Assembly (NCBI GenBank): GCA_944391715.1
Contig: CALXUP010000003.1
Coordinates: forward strand, 43,927-107,926
From: an uncultured Alphaproteobacteria bacterium
GTDB taxonomy: Bacteria; Pseudomonadota; Alphaproteobacteria; RF32; CAG-239
Length of the DNA: 64,000 nucleotides
Reading direction: 5' to 3'
Position numbers and translations under genes: made by a program. Under the pieces are notes generated by a model. The model did not search any database, was not told the origin of the DNA, and saw nothing but the letters and a program-made list of their open reading frames with translations. This document shows, one piece after another, positions 17,085 to 28,041 of this stretch (the first letter of the stretch is position 1; every line of letters starts with the position of its first letter).

Positions 17085-20000
17085 ATGAAAGCAGAAAAAA
17101 GCCTTATTTCCCGCCTCAAGCAATATGCCGCCGCATTATTGCTTTCTGCTTTTTTTGCCGGAACGGTCTTTGCCCAAAACAACACGGAAGAATTTCAGAT
17201 AAATATGCAGATTGGCGCTGACAATGACTATGAACTTGTCAACCGTCCGGAAAGCATTTCTCTGACCTTTAACAAGCCGCTCCCGGAAAATCCGGAAGAC
17301 TTCAGAAGCCTACTGCCCCGGCTGATTGAAAAGCAGGAATTATCCGCCGACAAAACCGGATTGACCCTGACGCTCCGCGAGCCGCTTATCGCCCAGGCTT
17401 CCAGAAAAGGCAGCGTTTTGAATATCAGTCTTAAAGCACAGGAAGACGGCACTTTGGCCGACAGCACGGATAATATCGAAATCAGCTACGGCGAGCATCC
17501 CGATTTTTACCGATTTGTCTTCAAATACGACCAGGCACCTTTGTATTCCGTAAAATCTCAGGATATGCAGACGTCAGTCTATTTTCTGAACAATGTCCGC
17601 CTTCTGACTGACGAATTAAAATCTTATCCGTTCTTTCCGGGGATTACAATAACGCCCAACACCATGGGCGGACAAACGATGACTATTCCGGCCGGGATGG
17701 TAAAATCCGCCGAATATGATAACAAAATCATTATTGATGTCTCCAAAGTATCTGACGGTAAAGTCTTTGATGACAGCACCGCAGAAATAAAAGTTGCCGG
17801 CATTAATCTCCCCAAAGCGCCGGAAATTTCGCAGCCCGCTCCGGCACAAGAGGAATTTCTGTCTCCGGAGCGCATCGTCAGCCTTGGTTTTTCTTGGAAC
17901 ACGGCCGCCAACATTGCCGTTTTCCGGAGAGAAGACTATCTCTGGATAATTTTTGACCAACGCAAAAAAATTGATAAAGAACAACTGCTGGCCGATGCCG
18001 CACCTTTGGTCGAAGAAATTGTCGTTATACCGCATACCAAGGCAACCGTCCTGCGCTTAAAAATCAAACCGGAAATCCGCGCTAATCTGCGTAAGGAAGG
18101 TTTGCTCTGGATTGTCGACCTGTCCGTTGCCGGATTGCAGGAAGATGTTAAAGATATGAACATTTTCACCCGTTACGACAGTCTGAACCATCCTTACTTT
18201 TTCATTCCGACCTCTATGGCCGGCAACATTATCTCCGTTGTCGACCCGGAAATCGGCGACAACCTGATTGCTGCAACCATTTCCGATGTCAACACCGGTA
18301 TCAATGCGCCCTATTCGTATCCGGATTTTGATTTTCTGGGCTCATTAAACGGTGTTGCAATCGTGCCCAAGAACACTGATTTAAGCATTGAACGGGGCAA
18401 TACCGGCATCATCATCAAAGCTACCCGCGGCTTAAACATCTCACCGGATCTGGACTACAAAAAACGCCAGCAGGATTTGCTGAACGCCGGACATGAACAG
18501 AAAGGCTTTGATCTGAGCGTCAGTCCGGGTCTGCTGAATATGCCCTATACCGAGGCCGTTGCCCAATTAAAACAAGATATCGAAACAGCGCCGATAGATA
18601 AAAAAATCGCCGCACGGTTAATGCTGGTGCGTTACTATATTTCCTATGGGCTGGGCGCGGAAGCTTTAAAAGAACTCCGTCATTTGACCCGGCTTCCCGG
18701 TTATCGGCCGTCCGAAGAAACCGAAGGTCTGTTCGGCGTAGCCAACTTTTTGCTCCGCCGCTATGAAAACGCCATGGAAAACCTCTCGTTCGGCTCACTG
18801 CCCTCCGATAACGAAGCCGTTTTCTGGCGAACTCTGGCTGCAACCGGCCAAGAGCAGAAAAAAGAAAACAATATCATTTTAACGTCTTACATCTCGCTCA
18901 TAAAAGACTATCCGATTCCGCTAAAAGCCAAAATAGCACTCGTTGCCGCAAAAAATGCCCTCGATTCCGGAGACGACCTGGCTGCCCAGAACTTTATCGA
19001 CGTCCTGAACAGCATTGAAAGCAAAAACCTGTACTATCAGGCACGCATTGCCTACTTAATGGCACAGCGGCGGGTTTTGCAGGGATACCCTCGCAACGGC
19101 ATAAAATTGTATAATAACGTCGCCGTTTCACCGTCTCAAAAATATTCTGCCCTGGCACGATACGAGGCAACAACTTTGAGCAAAAAACTCGGAACACTAC
19201 CGGTGAAAAAAGCCATAAAAGAGCTGGAACAGCTTTATTATGCCTGGCCGGACAAACAATTCCGCCTGAAACTTCTGCGGACATTGGCCGACTATTACAG
19301 CCAGGATTCCGATTTCCTCAGCGCTTTGAGAAAACTCAATATGAGTATGCGGCTGGAAAGCGAAGAAGAAAAGCCTGAAACCCTGAAAAAAATGGTTGGC
19401 ATTTTGGAAGACGTTTATATCAACAACCGTGCAGACAACCTGCCGCCTTTGAAATCTTTGGCCATTTACAAAGAATTTGAATGGCTTGCGCCGCAAAGCT
19501 CCCGTTATAATGAAATCATCCGCCGGCTTGCCGACCGCCTGGTTGCCGTAGATTTGCTGCCGAGAGCTTTCACCCTTTTGCAAAATCAGCTAAAATTCGG
19601 CCGCCTGGACAATAAAGAGCGGGCTGCAGTCGGAACGCGCCTGGCCCTGATCAGCCTTTTTGAAGACAAAAACTCCGATGCCCTTTTCTTCCTTGACCAA
19701 ACCGAAACCCCGGATATCAACCGGACATTATGGGCCCAGAGAAGAATTATCCGCGCCAAAACGCTCTCCAATCTGGGCAGGGATGATGAGGCGATAGAAC
19801 TGTTAAGGGACGACTACAGCAAGAACGCCCTGCTGTTGAAAAGCGAAATCTATTGGAACGCCGGCCTGTGGAACGAAGCTTCGGACAGTATCCGCTATCT
19901 GGTCGAAGCACCCAAACCGGGAACGCCTTTAAGTCAGGAACAAATCGGTTATATTCTGGACTGGGCCACCGCCCTGCAAAAATCCGGAAAGACGACCGTA

Positions 20001-20219
20001 TTGGTTCGCTTGCGCAACAAGTTTTTACCTTATTTTGAAAATACAAAATATTATAGTCCATTTAGCGTATTAACCAGCAATCTGGAAAATGATAAAATTG
20101 ACCTGAAAGCCATCAATCAAACCATCAACGATGTACAGGCCTTCAGCAATTTTACAAAATTATACAACGATTCGCTAAAGAACAATCATCTGGACACCCA
20201 AAACGATGAAAACCAATAA
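17085..20219 (+). CDS. Large periplasmic repeat protein of the flagellar cluster
   Basis: 1044 residues with a signal peptide ending FAGTVFAQ near residue 30. Residues about 35-480 are beta-rich and include stretches like AMIN-type domains ([36 protein letters not shown]). From about 490 onward the protein is helical with TPR-like repeats ([44 protein letters not shown]). Similar proteins follow fliM-DUF6468-motE in alphaproteobacteria, and a role in motor assembly or stator placement is likely but unproven. Its last 14 bases overlap uvrB. Confidence 0.65.
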   Translation: MKAEKSLISRLKQYAAALLLSAFFAGTVFAQNNTEEFQINMQIGADNDYELVNRPESISLTFNKPLPENPEDFRSLLPRLIEKQELSADKTGLTLTLREPLIAQASRKGSVLNISLKAQEDGTLADSTDNIEISYGEHPDFYRFVFKYDQAPLYSVKSQDMQTSVYFLNNVRLLTDELKSYPFFPGITITPNTMGGQTMTIPAGMVKSAEYDNKIIIDVSKVSDGKVFDDSTAEIKVAGINLPKAPEISQPAPAQEEFLSPERIVSLGFSWNTAANIAVFRREDYLWIIFDQRKKIDKEQLLADAAPLVEEIVVIPHTKATVLRLKIKPEIRANLRKEGLLWIVDLSVAGLQEDVKDMNIFTRYDSLNHPYFFIPTSMAGNIISVVDPEIGDNLIAATISDVNTGINAPYSYPDFDFLGSLNGVAIVPKNTDLSIERGNTGIIIKATRGLNISPDLDYKKRQQDLLNAGHEQKGFDLSVSPGLLNMPYTEAVAQLKQDIETAPIDKKIAARLMLVRYYISYGLGAEALKELRHLTRLPGYRPSEETEGLFGVANFLLRRYENAMENLSFGSLPSDNEAVFWRTLAATGQEQKKENNIILTSYISLIKDYPIPLKAKIALVAAKNALDSGDDLAAQNFIDVLNSIESKNLYYQARIAYLMAQRRVLQGYPRNGIKLYNNVAVSPSQKYSALARYEATTLSKKLGTLPVKKAIKELEQLYYAWPDKQFRLKLLRTLADYYSQDSDFLSALRKLNMSMRLESEEEKPETLKKMVGILEDVYINNRADNLPPLKSLAIYKEFEWLAPQSSRYNEIIRRLADRLVAVDLLPRAFTLLQNQLKFGRLDNKERAAVGTRLALISLFEDKNSDALFFLDQTETPDINRTLWAQRRIIRAKTLSNLGRDDEAIELLRDDYSKNALLLKSEIYWNAGLWNEASDSIRYLVEAPKPGTPLSQEQIGYILDWATALQKSGKTTVLVRLRNKFLPYFENTKYYSPFSVLTSNLENDKIDLKAINQTINDVQAFSNFTKLYNDSLKNNHLDTQNDENQ

Positions 20220-22200
20220 ATTCAAAATTGTCAGCCCGTTTGAACCTTCCGGTGACCAACCCCAGGCAATTGCAGAACTTTGCGAGGGCTTAAAAAACGG
20301 CTTAAGCGATCAGGTTCTGCTCGGCGTAACCGGCAGCGGCAAAACGTTCACCATGGCCAAAATCATAGAACAAACCCAGCGCCCGGCATTGATTATGGCA
20401 CCAAACAAAATATTGGCCGCTCAGCTTTATACCGAGATGAAAGAATTTTTCCCCGACAATCACGTTGAATATTTCGTCTCTTATTACGATTATTATCAGC
20501 CGGAAGCCTATGTTCCCAAAACAGATACTTATATTGAGAAAGATTCTGCAATCAACGAGCAGATTGACCGGATGCGGAACTCGGCCACCCGCAGTCTGTT
20601 GGAAAGCAACGATGTCATTATCGTTGCCTCTGTTTCGTGCATTTACGGATTGGGAGATGTCGAAGCTTATGCCGCAATGACTCTTCCCCTCCATGTCGGA
20701 CAGGAAATTTCGCCGCAACAAATTTTCAAACGCCTGGCAGAACTTCAATACGAACGCAATCAGATGAACTTTGTCCGCAGCACTTTCCGCGTTCAGGGAG
20801 ATACAATAGATATTTTTCCGTCCCACTATGAAGACAAAGCCTGGCGGATATCCCTTTTCGGCGATGAGATTGAAAGCATCGGCGAATTCGATTCGCTGAC
20901 CGGCAAAAAAACATCCGATTTGGAAGAAGTCGTCGTCTATCCGGCCAATCATTATGTAACGCCGCGACCGGCAATTTCCAAAGCCATTGTCGGAATAAAA
21001 GAAGAATTGGCCGACCGCATAGAAGAATTTAAAAACGAGAACAAACTTCTGGAGGCTCAGAGACTGGAACAGCGAACACGCTTTGATTTGGAAATGCTGG
21101 AAACGACCGGTCACTGCAAAGGCATCGAAAACTATTCGCGCTACTTAACCGGCCGGCCGGCCGGAGCACCGCCTCCGACATTATTTGAATATCTGCGCAA
21201 AGACACAATCATCTTCATTGACGAAAGCCACATCTCCCTGCCCCAGATTGGCGGTATGTACCGGGGAGACCGCAGCCGCAAGGCAACACTGGCCGACTAC
21301 GGTTTCCGACTTCCGTCCTGCATAGATAACCGACCGCTCACTTTTGACGAATGGAACGCCATGCGTGGCCAAACAATTTACGTTTCCGCCACACCCGGCG
21401 ATTGGGAACTGGAACAAAGCGGCGGCACATTTACCGAACAGATTATTCGGCCGACCGGCCTGACTGATCCGATATGCGTTGTCAAACCGGTTGAAAACCA
21501 AATTGATGACTTAATGGAAGAATGCCGCAAAGTCATTGCCAAAAAAGAACGTGTTTTGGTAACCACGCTGACCAAAAAAATGGCGGAAGATTTAACCGAA
21601 TACCTTAATGAAAACGGCATAAAAGTCCGATACATGCACTCGGATATTGATACATTGGAACGCATAGACATCATCCGCGATCTCCGGCTCGGCGTTTTTG
21701 ACGTTTTGGTCGGCATCAACCTGCTGAGAGAAGGCCTTGACATTCCGGAATGTTCCCTTGTGGCCATTTTGGATGCCGATAAAGAAGGCTTTCTGCGCTC
21801 GACCAGATCTCTGATTCAAACCATCGGACGGGCAGCCCGCAATGCCGACAGCCGGGTCGTTCTTTATGCCGACAAAATGACCGATTCAATCAAACAGGCT
21901 CTGGAAGAAACAAACCGCCGCCGGGAAAAACAATGCCAATATAACATTGCCCACGGCATAACGCCGCAAACCATCAGCAAAGCCATCTCCGGAACCTTAC
22001 AAACCATGAGTCAGGACTACCTGGATGAAAACAACCAGACGGCAGTCTCCGTTTCCGGCGACGATCTGAAAAACTTTGATAAACGGATTAAAGAATATAC
22101 CAAAAAGATGAAAGACGCTGCCGCTAATCTTGAATTTGAAGAGGCCATGAAATATCGCGACAAAATCCGTGAACTGGAGCATCAATACCTCAAGAGCTGA
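20206..22200 (+). CDS. uvrB: Excinuclease ABC subunit B
   Basis: 664 residues, the normal UvrB length. UvrB is the damage-verifying helicase of nucleotide excision repair, loaded by UvrA and cut with UvrC. Seen: Walker [10 protein letters not shown] near residue 38, the beta-hairpin [10 protein letters not shown] near 90 that inserts between strands, the DESH motif near 338, helicase motifs through QTIGRAARN, and the C-terminal UVR helix pair ([15 protein letters not shown]). The ATG lies inside the end of the preceding gene, so uvrB is probably translated from the flagellar-cluster mRNA; no SOS box is seen directly ahead of it. Confidence 0.97.
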   Translation: MKTNKFKIVSPFEPSGDQPQAIAELCEGLKNGLSDQVLLGVTGSGKTFTMAKIIEQTQRPALIMAPNKILAAQLYTEMKEFFPDNHVEYFVSYYDYYQPEAYVPKTDTYIEKDSAINEQIDRMRNSATRSLLESNDVIIVASVSCIYGLGDVEAYAAMTLPLHVGQEISPQQIFKRLAELQYERNQMNFVRSTFRVQGDTIDIFPSHYEDKAWRISLFGDEIESIGEFDSLTGKKTSDLEEVVVYPANHYVTPRPAISKAIVGIKEELADRIEEFKNENKLLEAQRLEQRTRFDLEMLETTGHCKGIENYSRYLTGRPAGAPPPTLFEYLRKDTIIFIDESHISLPQIGGMYRGDRSRKATLADYGFRLPSCIDNRPLTFDEWNAMRGQTIYVSATPGDWELEQSGGTFTEQIIRPTGLTDPICVVKPVENQIDDLMEECRKVIAKKERVLVTTLTKKMAEDLTEYLNENGIKVRYMHSDIDTLERIDIIRDLRLGVFDVLVGINLLREGLDIPECSLVAILDADKEGFLRSTRSLIQTIGRAARNADSRVVLYADKMTDSIKQALEETNRRREKQCQYNIAHGITPQTISKAISGTLQTMSQDYLDENNQTAVSVSGDDLKNFDKRIKEYTKKMKDAAANLEFEEAMKYRDKIRELEHQYLKS

Positions 22201-22241
22201 TTTTCTTCAGAAGTCAGATTTCAAAATATCTTCTTCCAAAA

Positions 22242-22268
22242 AAAAGAGGCTCATAAAGAGCCTCTTTT
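22242..22268. terminator. Bidirectional terminator between uvrB and the dsbA-like gene
   Basis: A perfect 11-bp stem AAAAGAGGCTC / GAGCCTCTTTT with a 5-base loop sits between two converging genes, with A and T tracts on the two sides. Confidence 0.85.
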
Positions 22269-22284
22269 CTTTCGCCGTTACGGA

Positions 22285-23064
22285 CTATTTGTTTTTCATT
22301 GCATCGATTCTTCTCTGAATCTCGCCTTCATCAAGCGTTTGCAAAATCTGTCCGTCCAAGATCATCGTCGGAACGCCGCGGATTTCAATGGTATTAGCCA
22401 AATCTGCAGTATCTTGAATGGTCTTGAGAACTTTTGCCGAATTCATATCAGCTTTCATTTTGGCAACATCAATACCGGCATTGGCAGCCAATTCATCAAT
22501 TTTGGCTTCGCTCAAAGCACCGTCATTTTCCATCATTGCAGACCAGAGTTCCTGATATTTGCCCTGTTCTTTGGCAGCCAAAGCAGCTTTAGCGGCATAA
22601 TCGGATACCGGCCCGAGGAAGGTCAGTTCTCTCAAAACCAGACGGACATCGTTATTCTTGGCAACAATATTTTTCAAAGCCGGATACAATCTGTGGCAGA
22701 AACCGCAGGAGAAATCAAAGAACTCAACTATGGTAATGGAACCGTTCGGATTTCCGATAACGGCAGCACCTTCATATTCGGTGATTTCTTTAATATTCTG
22801 CTTGATTTTTTCGGCAGCAGCTTTCTGTCTTGCTTCTTCTTGTTGAATCTGATAACGCTGCATAGCATCAAAAACGATTTCCGGATTGTTGTTCAAAACG
22901 GTTCTGATCGTCTCGACATCGGCCGATACAACCGGAGCAGCTGCCGGAGCGGCAGTTTCGGCAACCGGTGCGGCTTTGTTGCATTTGGTCATGCATACCG
23001 CGGCACAGGCAACGGAAATAATCAACGCCAGCAAAGAGACGTAAATTGCATTAATTTTGTTCAT
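22285..23064 (-). CDS. DsbA-family thiol:disulfide oxidoreductase
   Basis: 259 residues. ATG at 23064 has AAGGA about 9 bases upstream; the frame's earlier start has none. An N-terminal hydrophobic helix (about 7-28, with Cys in ACAAVCMTKC) anchors or exports it, then an Ala/Pro linker and a helical region lead to a thioredoxin-fold domain with active site FSCGFCH near residue 119, the cis-Pro loop GVPTMILDG near 235 and the inserted helical domain of DsbA. The AAVCMTKC region could also be read as a lipobox. It would oxidise or reshuffle disulfides of exported proteins. Several Cys-rich exported proteins in this window are plausible clients. Confidence 0.85.
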   Translation of the reverse strand: MNKINAIYVSLLALIISVACAAVCMTKCNKAAPVAETAAPAAAPVVSADVETIRTVLNNNPEIVFDAMQRYQIQQEEARQKAAAEKIKQNIKEITEYEGAAVIGNPNGSITIVEFFDFSCGFCHRLYPALKNIVAKNNDVRLVLRELTFLGPVSDYAAKAALAAKEQGKYQELWSAMMENDGALSEAKIDELAANAGIDVAKMKADMNSAKVLKTIQDTADLANTIEIRGVPTMILDGQILQTLDEGEIQRRIDAMKNK

Positions 23065-23098
23065 CTTACATTTCCTTAAATTTATTAAATACAAATAT

Positions 23099-23127
23099 AA
23101 TTTAGCTAATCTATAATATATTTACAA
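23099..23127 (-). promoter_or_regulatory. Promoter of the dsbA-like gene
   Basis: On the minus strand TTGTAA and TAAATT are 17 bases apart, 35 bases before the start codon, in a very AT-rich spacer. Confidence 0.4.
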
Positions 23128-23194
23128 CTGGCATATTAGTTTATAATTATTAATATTCTCCAAATATCTAAATCTTTTTTTCATATTTAGGCAC

Positions 23195-23200
23195 TATAAT
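23195..23200 (+). promoter_or_regulatory. -10 element before the DUF47/pit genes
   Basis: A perfect TATAAT lies 28 bases before the DUF47 gene. No good -35 hexamer is found at 16-18 bases, and no phosphate-control (Pho) box was recognised. Confidence 0.35.
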
Positions 23201-23227
23201 CGCACAAAAATAAACGAAGAGGAAAAA

Positions 23228-23887
23228 ATGTTTCATATCAAAGTATCGTTGTTTTCACACACCCGGGAACTGGAACATAAAATAGATCAGTTCCATGACA
23301 AACTCCTTGAAGTGGCCATGAACTTCAAAAAAGCCGTGCGCATATTCTTAAACGAACGGCGGAGCGACGGCTACCGTAAAATCAGCAAACAGATTCGAAA
23401 CATTGAGCACGAAGCCGACCGTTTACGCCGAGAAATCGAGGCCGACCTATACAGCCAGAATCTGATTCCCGATCTCCGGGCCGATGTGCTCCATCTGGTG
23501 GAAAACGTCGACAAGGTCATTAACAAATTTGATGAAGTAACCCACGACTTTTATATTGAGCGGCCGGACATTCCGGAAAAATTTCATAACGCGTTTCTGT
23601 CATTGTGCGACTTAAGTTCCGATTGCGCCGAAAACCTCGCCATCGCCAGCCGGGCTTTCTTCCGCGACTTGAGCTCCGTCAGGGATTATTCGCAAAAAGT
23701 ATACCTGATTGAAAATGAATCCGATACCGGATCCGCCCATCTGCGAAACGCCATTTTTGATACGGACCTTCCTTTGGCCAACAAACTGCAGCTAAATCTT
23801 CTGGTACGGGAAGTCGCCGATATTGCCGACATTGCCGAAGACTGTGTTGACGAGCTGCTGATTTTCACAATCAAGAGAGACATTTAA
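23228..23887 (+). CDS. DUF47 (PhoU-like) phosphate transport regulator
   Basis: 219 residues, all helical, with the paired acidic/aromatic motifs of the DUF47 family (IEHEADRLRREIEADL near residue 58; VENVDKVINKFDEVTHD near 93; IENESDTGSAHLRNAI near 163; EDCVDELLIFTIKRD at the end). These proteins are PhoU relatives that control an adjacent Pit phosphate transporter. GAGG precedes the ATG. The pit gene follows after 3 bases, so the two form an operon. Confidence 0.85.
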   Translation: MFHIKVSLFSHTRELEHKIDQFHDKLLEVAMNFKKAVRIFLNERRSDGYRKISKQIRNIEHEADRLRREIEADLYSQNLIPDLRADVLHLVENVDKVINKFDEVTHDFYIERPDIPEKFHNAFLSLCDLSSDCAENLAIASRAFFRDLSSVRDYSQKVYLIENESDTGSAHLRNAIFDTDLPLANKLQLNLLVREVADIADIAEDCVDELLIFTIKRDI

Positions 23888-23890
23888 AAG

Positions 23891-24946
23891 ATGGACGGAT
23901 TGTTTTTAATATTCTTAAGCAGCGGCCTGTTTTTAGGCTGGTCATTAGGAGCCAACGATGCCGCCAATATCTTCGGCACCGCGGTCGGAACCAAAATGGT
24001 CAAATTCCGCACGGCCGCAATCATATCTTCCGTTTTCATCATCCTCGGCGCCGTTTTTGCCGGTTCCGGAGCAAGCCAAACCTTAAACCGGCTGGGTGAA
24101 GTCAATACATTGGCAGGAGCCTTTATGGTCGCATTGTCCGCAGCCGTCAGCGTTTATTCCATGGTCAAAAGCGGCATTCCCGTCTCCACCTCTCAGGCCA
24201 TTGTCGGTGCCATCGTCGGCTGGAACTTCTATGCCGGCAAACCGACGGATTACGGAACATTATCCCAAATCGTCAGCACCTGGATTATCTGCCCGGCACT
24301 TTCGGGGCTGATAGCCATCGGATTATATTTCTGCATCCGGCGCCTGATTCGCAAATCACGCCTGCACCTCCTGCGACAGGACAGCTACACCCGTATCGGC
24401 CTGATTCTGGCCGGCGCTTTCGGAGCTTTTGCCCTCGGTGCCAACAACATTGCCAACGTTATGGGAGTATTTGTCGATTCCAGCCCGCTGAACTCAATAA
24501 CATTCAGCAACGGCTTTACTTTAAATGCCACCCAGCTTTTGTTTTTAATCGGCGGCATATCAATCAGCGTCGGCGTTGCAACCTACTCGCACAAAGTCAT
24601 AAATACGGTCGGAATTAACTTAATGTCCATGACGCCGATTATCGCCTGGATTGTCGTTATCTCCCAATCGCTTGTTTTGTTCTTATTTGCGTCTCAGGAA
24701 CTGCAGTCTTTTCTGCAAAACAGCGGCTTGCCTTCGATTCCGCTGGTTCCGGTATCCAGTTCGCAAGCCGTTATCGGCGCCGTTATCGGCATAGGAATAG
24801 CCAAAGGCGGACACGAGATTCACTGGCCGCTGCTTGGCAGAATTGCCGTCGGCTGGATAACAACGCCGCTATTCTCGGGAATTTTATGCTTTATTTCGCT
24901 GTTTTTCCTGGAAAACGTCTTCAATCAGATTGTCTACGCCGATTAA
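23891..24946 (+). CDS. Low-affinity inorganic phosphate transporter (Pit family)
   Basis: 351 residues, about ten membrane spans. Both halves carry the inverted-repeat signature of the PiT family: GWSLGANDAANIFGTAVG near residue 17 and GAFALGANNIANVMGVF near 175. PiT carriers move phosphate, often as a metal-phosphate complex, with H+ or Na+. Paired VSTSQAIVG and VSSSQAVIG loops support the assignment. It is coupled to the DUF47 gene upstream and its end overlaps the converging mrp gene by 4 bases. Confidence 0.92.
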   Translation: MDGLFLIFLSSGLFLGWSLGANDAANIFGTAVGTKMVKFRTAAIISSVFIILGAVFAGSGASQTLNRLGEVNTLAGAFMVALSAAVSVYSMVKSGIPVSTSQAIVGAIVGWNFYAGKPTDYGTLSQIVSTWIICPALSGLIAIGLYFCIRRLIRKSRLHLLRQDSYTRIGLILAGAFGAFALGANNIANVMGVFVDSSPLNSITFSNGFTLNATQLLFLIGGISISVGVATYSHKVINTVGINLMSMTPIIAWIVVISQSLVLFLFASQELQSFLQNSGLPSIPLVPVSSSQAVIGAVIGIGIAKGGHEIHWPLLGRIAVGWITTPLFSGILCFISLFFLENVFNQIVYAD

Positions 24947-25938
24947 GCCAGCTTGGCTGCAATCTTGGCGGCGATGTCCTCATAAGCCTTGGTATACGGG
25001 CTGTCCGGTTCGGAAAAGACAATCGGGGTACCGTTGTCCGAATTCTCCCGAATAGCAAGATGCAGAGGGATTTCACCCAGAAAATCTTCGCCCATTTCTT
25101 CGGCCGTTTTCTTTGCACCATGATACCCAAAAATATCGGCACGGTGTCCGCATTTCTCGCAAAGATAATAGCTCATGTTCTCGACGATTCCCAAAATGGG
25201 GACATCAACTTTTTTGAACATATTAACACCTTTGACTGCATCAATCAGCGCAATATCCTGCGGCGTGGAAACAATCACGATTCCGTCCAGTTTAATCCGC
25301 TGCGATAACGTAATCTGAATATCCCCGGTTCCCGGCGGCATATCAATCACCATCACGTCAATCTCGCCCCAGTTGGTCTGCGTCATCAGTTGCTCAATTG
25401 CCCCGCAGGCTTTGGCACCGCGCCAGATTAACGGCGTATCGCGCCCGACCAGCGTTCCGATAGACATTGATTTGATGCCCATAAAATCAAAAGGTTCAAA
25501 ATTTTTGCCGTCTATACTGTAAGCCGGCTGCCCCTCATACCCGAGCATAGTCGGAATGGACGGACCGTAAATATCGGCGTCAAACAAAGCTGTTTTCAGA
25601 CCGCAATTTGACAAAGCCAACGCCAGATTCGTCGCCGTTGTCGACTTTCCGACGCCGCCTTTGCCGGAAGCCACGCCGATAATCTTCTTCACGCCGGGAA
25701 CCACCCATTTTTCAATCTCCGGCTTAAGCGAAGTATTCTTTTTTTCTCTGGTAAAAATGATTGTCGCCCGTTTCACGCCGTCAATCCGTTCAAGTTCAGC
25801 TTTCAATCCGGCGCTTTTTTCCGCTTCGTCCGTATCGCTGACAAGCGTAACAATCACCTTGTCTCCCAGAACTTTAATCTGTCCGATGTTTGTTTCGTCA
25901 AAATATTTTTTTATGCTTTCTCTGATTTTTTCTTCCAT
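24943..25938 (-). CDS. mrp: Mrp/ApbC iron-sulfur cluster carrier ATPase
   Basis: 331 residues. An N-terminal DUF59/MIP18-like domain (about 1-75) is followed by the P-loop ATPase with GVASGKGGVGKSTTATN near residue 90, the IDMPPGTGD motif near 195 and the cluster-binding CEKCGH near 257. Mrp proteins bind and hand over [4Fe-4S] clusters to apo-enzymes. A possible client nearby is the Fe-S serine dehydratase, though that is only inference. The gene runs toward pit, overlapping its last 4 bases. Confidence 0.93.
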   Translation of the reverse strand: MEEKIRESIKKYFDETNIGQIKVLGDKVIVTLVSDTDEAEKSAGLKAELERIDGVKRATIIFTREKKNTSLKPEIEKWVVPGVKKIIGVASGKGGVGKSTTATNLALALSNCGLKTALFDADIYGPSIPTMLGYEGQPAYSIDGKNFEPFDFMGIKSMSIGTLVGRDTPLIWRGAKACGAIEQLMTQTNWGEIDVMVIDMPPGTGDIQITLSQRIKLDGIVIVSTPQDIALIDAVKGVNMFKKVDVPILGIVENMSYYLCEKCGHRADIFGYHGAKKTAEEMGEDFLGEIPLHLAIRENSDNGTPIVFSEPDSPYTKAYEDIAAKIAAKLA

Positions 25939-25970
25939 TTTTGCCCCTGTTGATATTGTTTGATCGGCAA

Positions 25971-25999
25971 TTGTTTTTAGATGATATTTATATTATATA
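25971..25999 (+). promoter_or_regulatory. Promoter of hflK-hflC-degP-holC
   Basis: TTGTTT and TATATA separated by exactly 17 bases, 57 bases before hflK, in the spacer divergent from mrp. It looks like a sigma-70-type site; no clear heat-shock pattern was identified. Confidence 0.5.
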
Positions 26000-26055
26000 A
26001 GAAGATATTGCAATAAATTAAATTTACAAATTATATATTCTGGAGAGAGGTGTAA

Positions 26056-27144
26056 ATGTCCAATCAGGAAGGTCCCTGGGGCGGAAACGTAAAAGAAAGT
26101 CCTTGGGAAAACGTAGAAAAATCCCCCCGCAAACCCAAAATAATCGACTTTGAACCCATCAAAAAAAATAACGGTATCGATTTTAAAATAAGCTGGTTGA
26201 TAGGAGCGTTGCTGCTGGTTTGGCTGGCTTCCGGTTTTTATCAGATTCAGCCGAACGAAGAAGGTGTTGTTTTGCGCTTCGGAAAATATATAGATACCAC
26301 CGGAGCGGGATTACATTACCACCTGCCTTTCCCGATTGAAACCGTCAAAAAGGTCAACATCACACAGGAGCGTAGCATTACCATCGGCGATTCCAATGCT
26401 TACAATGCTTCAAATATCGCCTCCCTTTCCAACAGTCGCAATGCAACAAACAATGCGGCCTCTGCATTAAGTTCTTTTACCGAAAGCCATATGCTGACCG
26501 GTGATGAAAACATTGTTGACGTCAACCTGACCATTGTCTGGAAAATCAAAAGCGCCAAAGACTACCTCTTCGGAATGCAAAGCCCTGACCGGACTGTTCA
26601 GGTCGCTGCGCAGTCAGTCTTGCGGGAAATCGTCGGCCAGTCAAAAATGCAGCCGATTATCACCGGAGACCGCGGCAAAGTGGAAGACGAGACTAAGGCA
26701 GAGCTGCAAAAAGTTCTTGATGAATTCGGTTCCGGCATAGAAATCGTCCGTGCCAAACTGCAAAAAGCAGACCCGCCCAAACAGGTTGTCGATGCTTTTA
26801 ATGAAGTCCAGCGTGCTAAAGCCGATATGGAACGTTTCAAAAACGAGGCCGAGGCCTATAGCAACGAAATTTTGCCCAAGGCCCGGGGGCAGGCTTCTCA
26901 GATATTGCAAAACGCTCAGGCATATAAAGAGTCCGTCGTTAAAAAAGCCCAAGGTGAAACCGACCGTTTCAACTCTGTTTACCAGGCTTACCGCAGCGGA
27001 CGCGACGTTACCATCAAACGTTTGTATCTGGAAGCCATGGAAGAAGTTCTCGGCAAATCCAATAAAATCATCATCGACCCGTCTCAAAACGGCGGCAATG
27101 TCTTGCCTTACCTGCCCTTAAACGGTTTGCAGAAAAAGAATTAG
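26056..27144 (+). CDS. hflK: HflK, FtsH-modulating membrane protein
   Basis: 362 residues: a Gly/Lys-rich N-terminus (QEGPWGGNVKESPWE), one membrane span near residues 50-68 and an SPFH/prohibitin domain starting IQPNEEGVVLRFG, then a helical tail with the FNEVQRAKADMERFKNEAEAY coiled-coil. HflK and HflC form a cage around the FtsH protease and restrain its action on membrane proteins. Ribosome binding site GGAGAGAGG is strong. hflC follows after 9 bases. Confidence 0.95.
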   Translation: MSNQEGPWGGNVKESPWENVEKSPRKPKIIDFEPIKKNNGIDFKISWLIGALLLVWLASGFYQIQPNEEGVVLRFGKYIDTTGAGLHYHLPFPIETVKKVNITQERSITIGDSNAYNASNIASLSNSRNATNNAASALSSFTESHMLTGDENIVDVNLTIVWKIKSAKDYLFGMQSPDRTVQVAAQSVLREIVGQSKMQPIITGDRGKVEDETKAELQKVLDEFGSGIEIVRAKLQKADPPKQVVDAFNEVQRAKADMERFKNEAEAYSNEILPKARGQASQILQNAQAYKESVVKKAQGETDRFNSVYQAYRSGRDVTIKRLYLEAMEEVLGKSNKIIIDPSQNGGNVLPYLPLNGLQKKN

Positions 27145-27153
27145 GAGTTACCC

Positions 27154-28023
27154 ATGTCAGAAAAAGTCAAATATTATCTGCTCGTCAGCCTGGCTATATT
27201 AGTCGTTCTCGGCGCATCATCTTTCTATGTTGTTCCCCAAATCAGCCAGGCCATCGTACTCCAGTTCGGTGAACCCGTCCGCCTGGTCAAAGAGCCCGGT
27301 TTGAAAATCAAAATCCCTTTTATTCAGAACGTTGTTTTTTATGACAATCGTCTGCTGGATCTGGACCCGCCGGCACAGGAAGTTGTTTTAAACGACAAAA
27401 AACGCTTGGATGTTGACAGTTTCACCCGTTTTCGGATTGTTGAACCGCTCAAGTTCTATCAGACAGTTCGGACGGAAGAACAAGCCCGCAGCAAACTGAA
27501 AGAAATCGTCAATTCATCCGTCCGCAAGATTCTCGGCCGGATTACGCTGACCGAATTGTTATCGGAAAAACGCACCCAAATTATGGCTGATATCAGTGAA
27601 GCGGTAAAAGCCGACGCAACCCAAATCGGCGTTAGCGTAGCTGATGTCCGCATTCGCCGGGCCGATTTGCCGATAGAAGTCTTGCAGGCTATCAACACCC
27701 GGATGAAAGCCGAACGTGAACGCGACGCCAAAAAATTCCGTGGTGAGGGTCAGGAACAAGCACAACAGATTCGCGCCCAGGCCGAAAAAGAAAGCACGAT
27801 AATCCTGGCTGAGGCGGAAAAAGAAGCTCAGATTACCCGCGGTGAAGGCGACCGTCAGGCCATAGAAATATGGAACAAAGCCGCCAGTGTTGATCCGCAG
27901 TTTTATGCGTTTTATCGCTCATTGGAAGCTTACAAAAAATCTCTCGGCCAGGGTGATACGTCTATGGTCTTGTCTCCCAATGCCGAATTTTTTGACTTCT
28001 TTGCAAAATCTTTAAATAATTAA
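27154..28023 (+). CDS. hflC: HflC, FtsH-modulating membrane protein
   Basis: 289 residues with an N-terminal signal anchor (residues 8-27), an SPFH/band-7 domain (VPQISQAIVLQFGEPVR onward) and a coiled-coil AEKESTIILAEAEKEAQ before the conserved YRSLEAYKKSLG region. It pairs with HflK in the FtsH cage. GGAG lies before the ATG. Order hflK-hflC-degP is common in proteobacteria. Confidence 0.95.
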   Translation: MSEKVKYYLLVSLAILVVLGASSFYVVPQISQAIVLQFGEPVRLVKEPGLKIKIPFIQNVVFYDNRLLDLDPPAQEVVLNDKKRLDVDSFTRFRIVEPLKFYQTVRTEEQARSKLKEIVNSSVRKILGRITLTELLSEKRTQIMADISEAVKADATQIGVSVADVRIRRADLPIEVLQAINTRMKAERERDAKKFRGEGQEQAQQIRAQAEKESTIILAEAEKEAQITRGEGDRQAIEIWNKAASVDPQFYAFYRSLEAYKKSLGQGDTSMVLSPNAEFFDFFAKSLNN

Positions 28024-28041
28024 TCAGAGGGAGGAGTTGTC

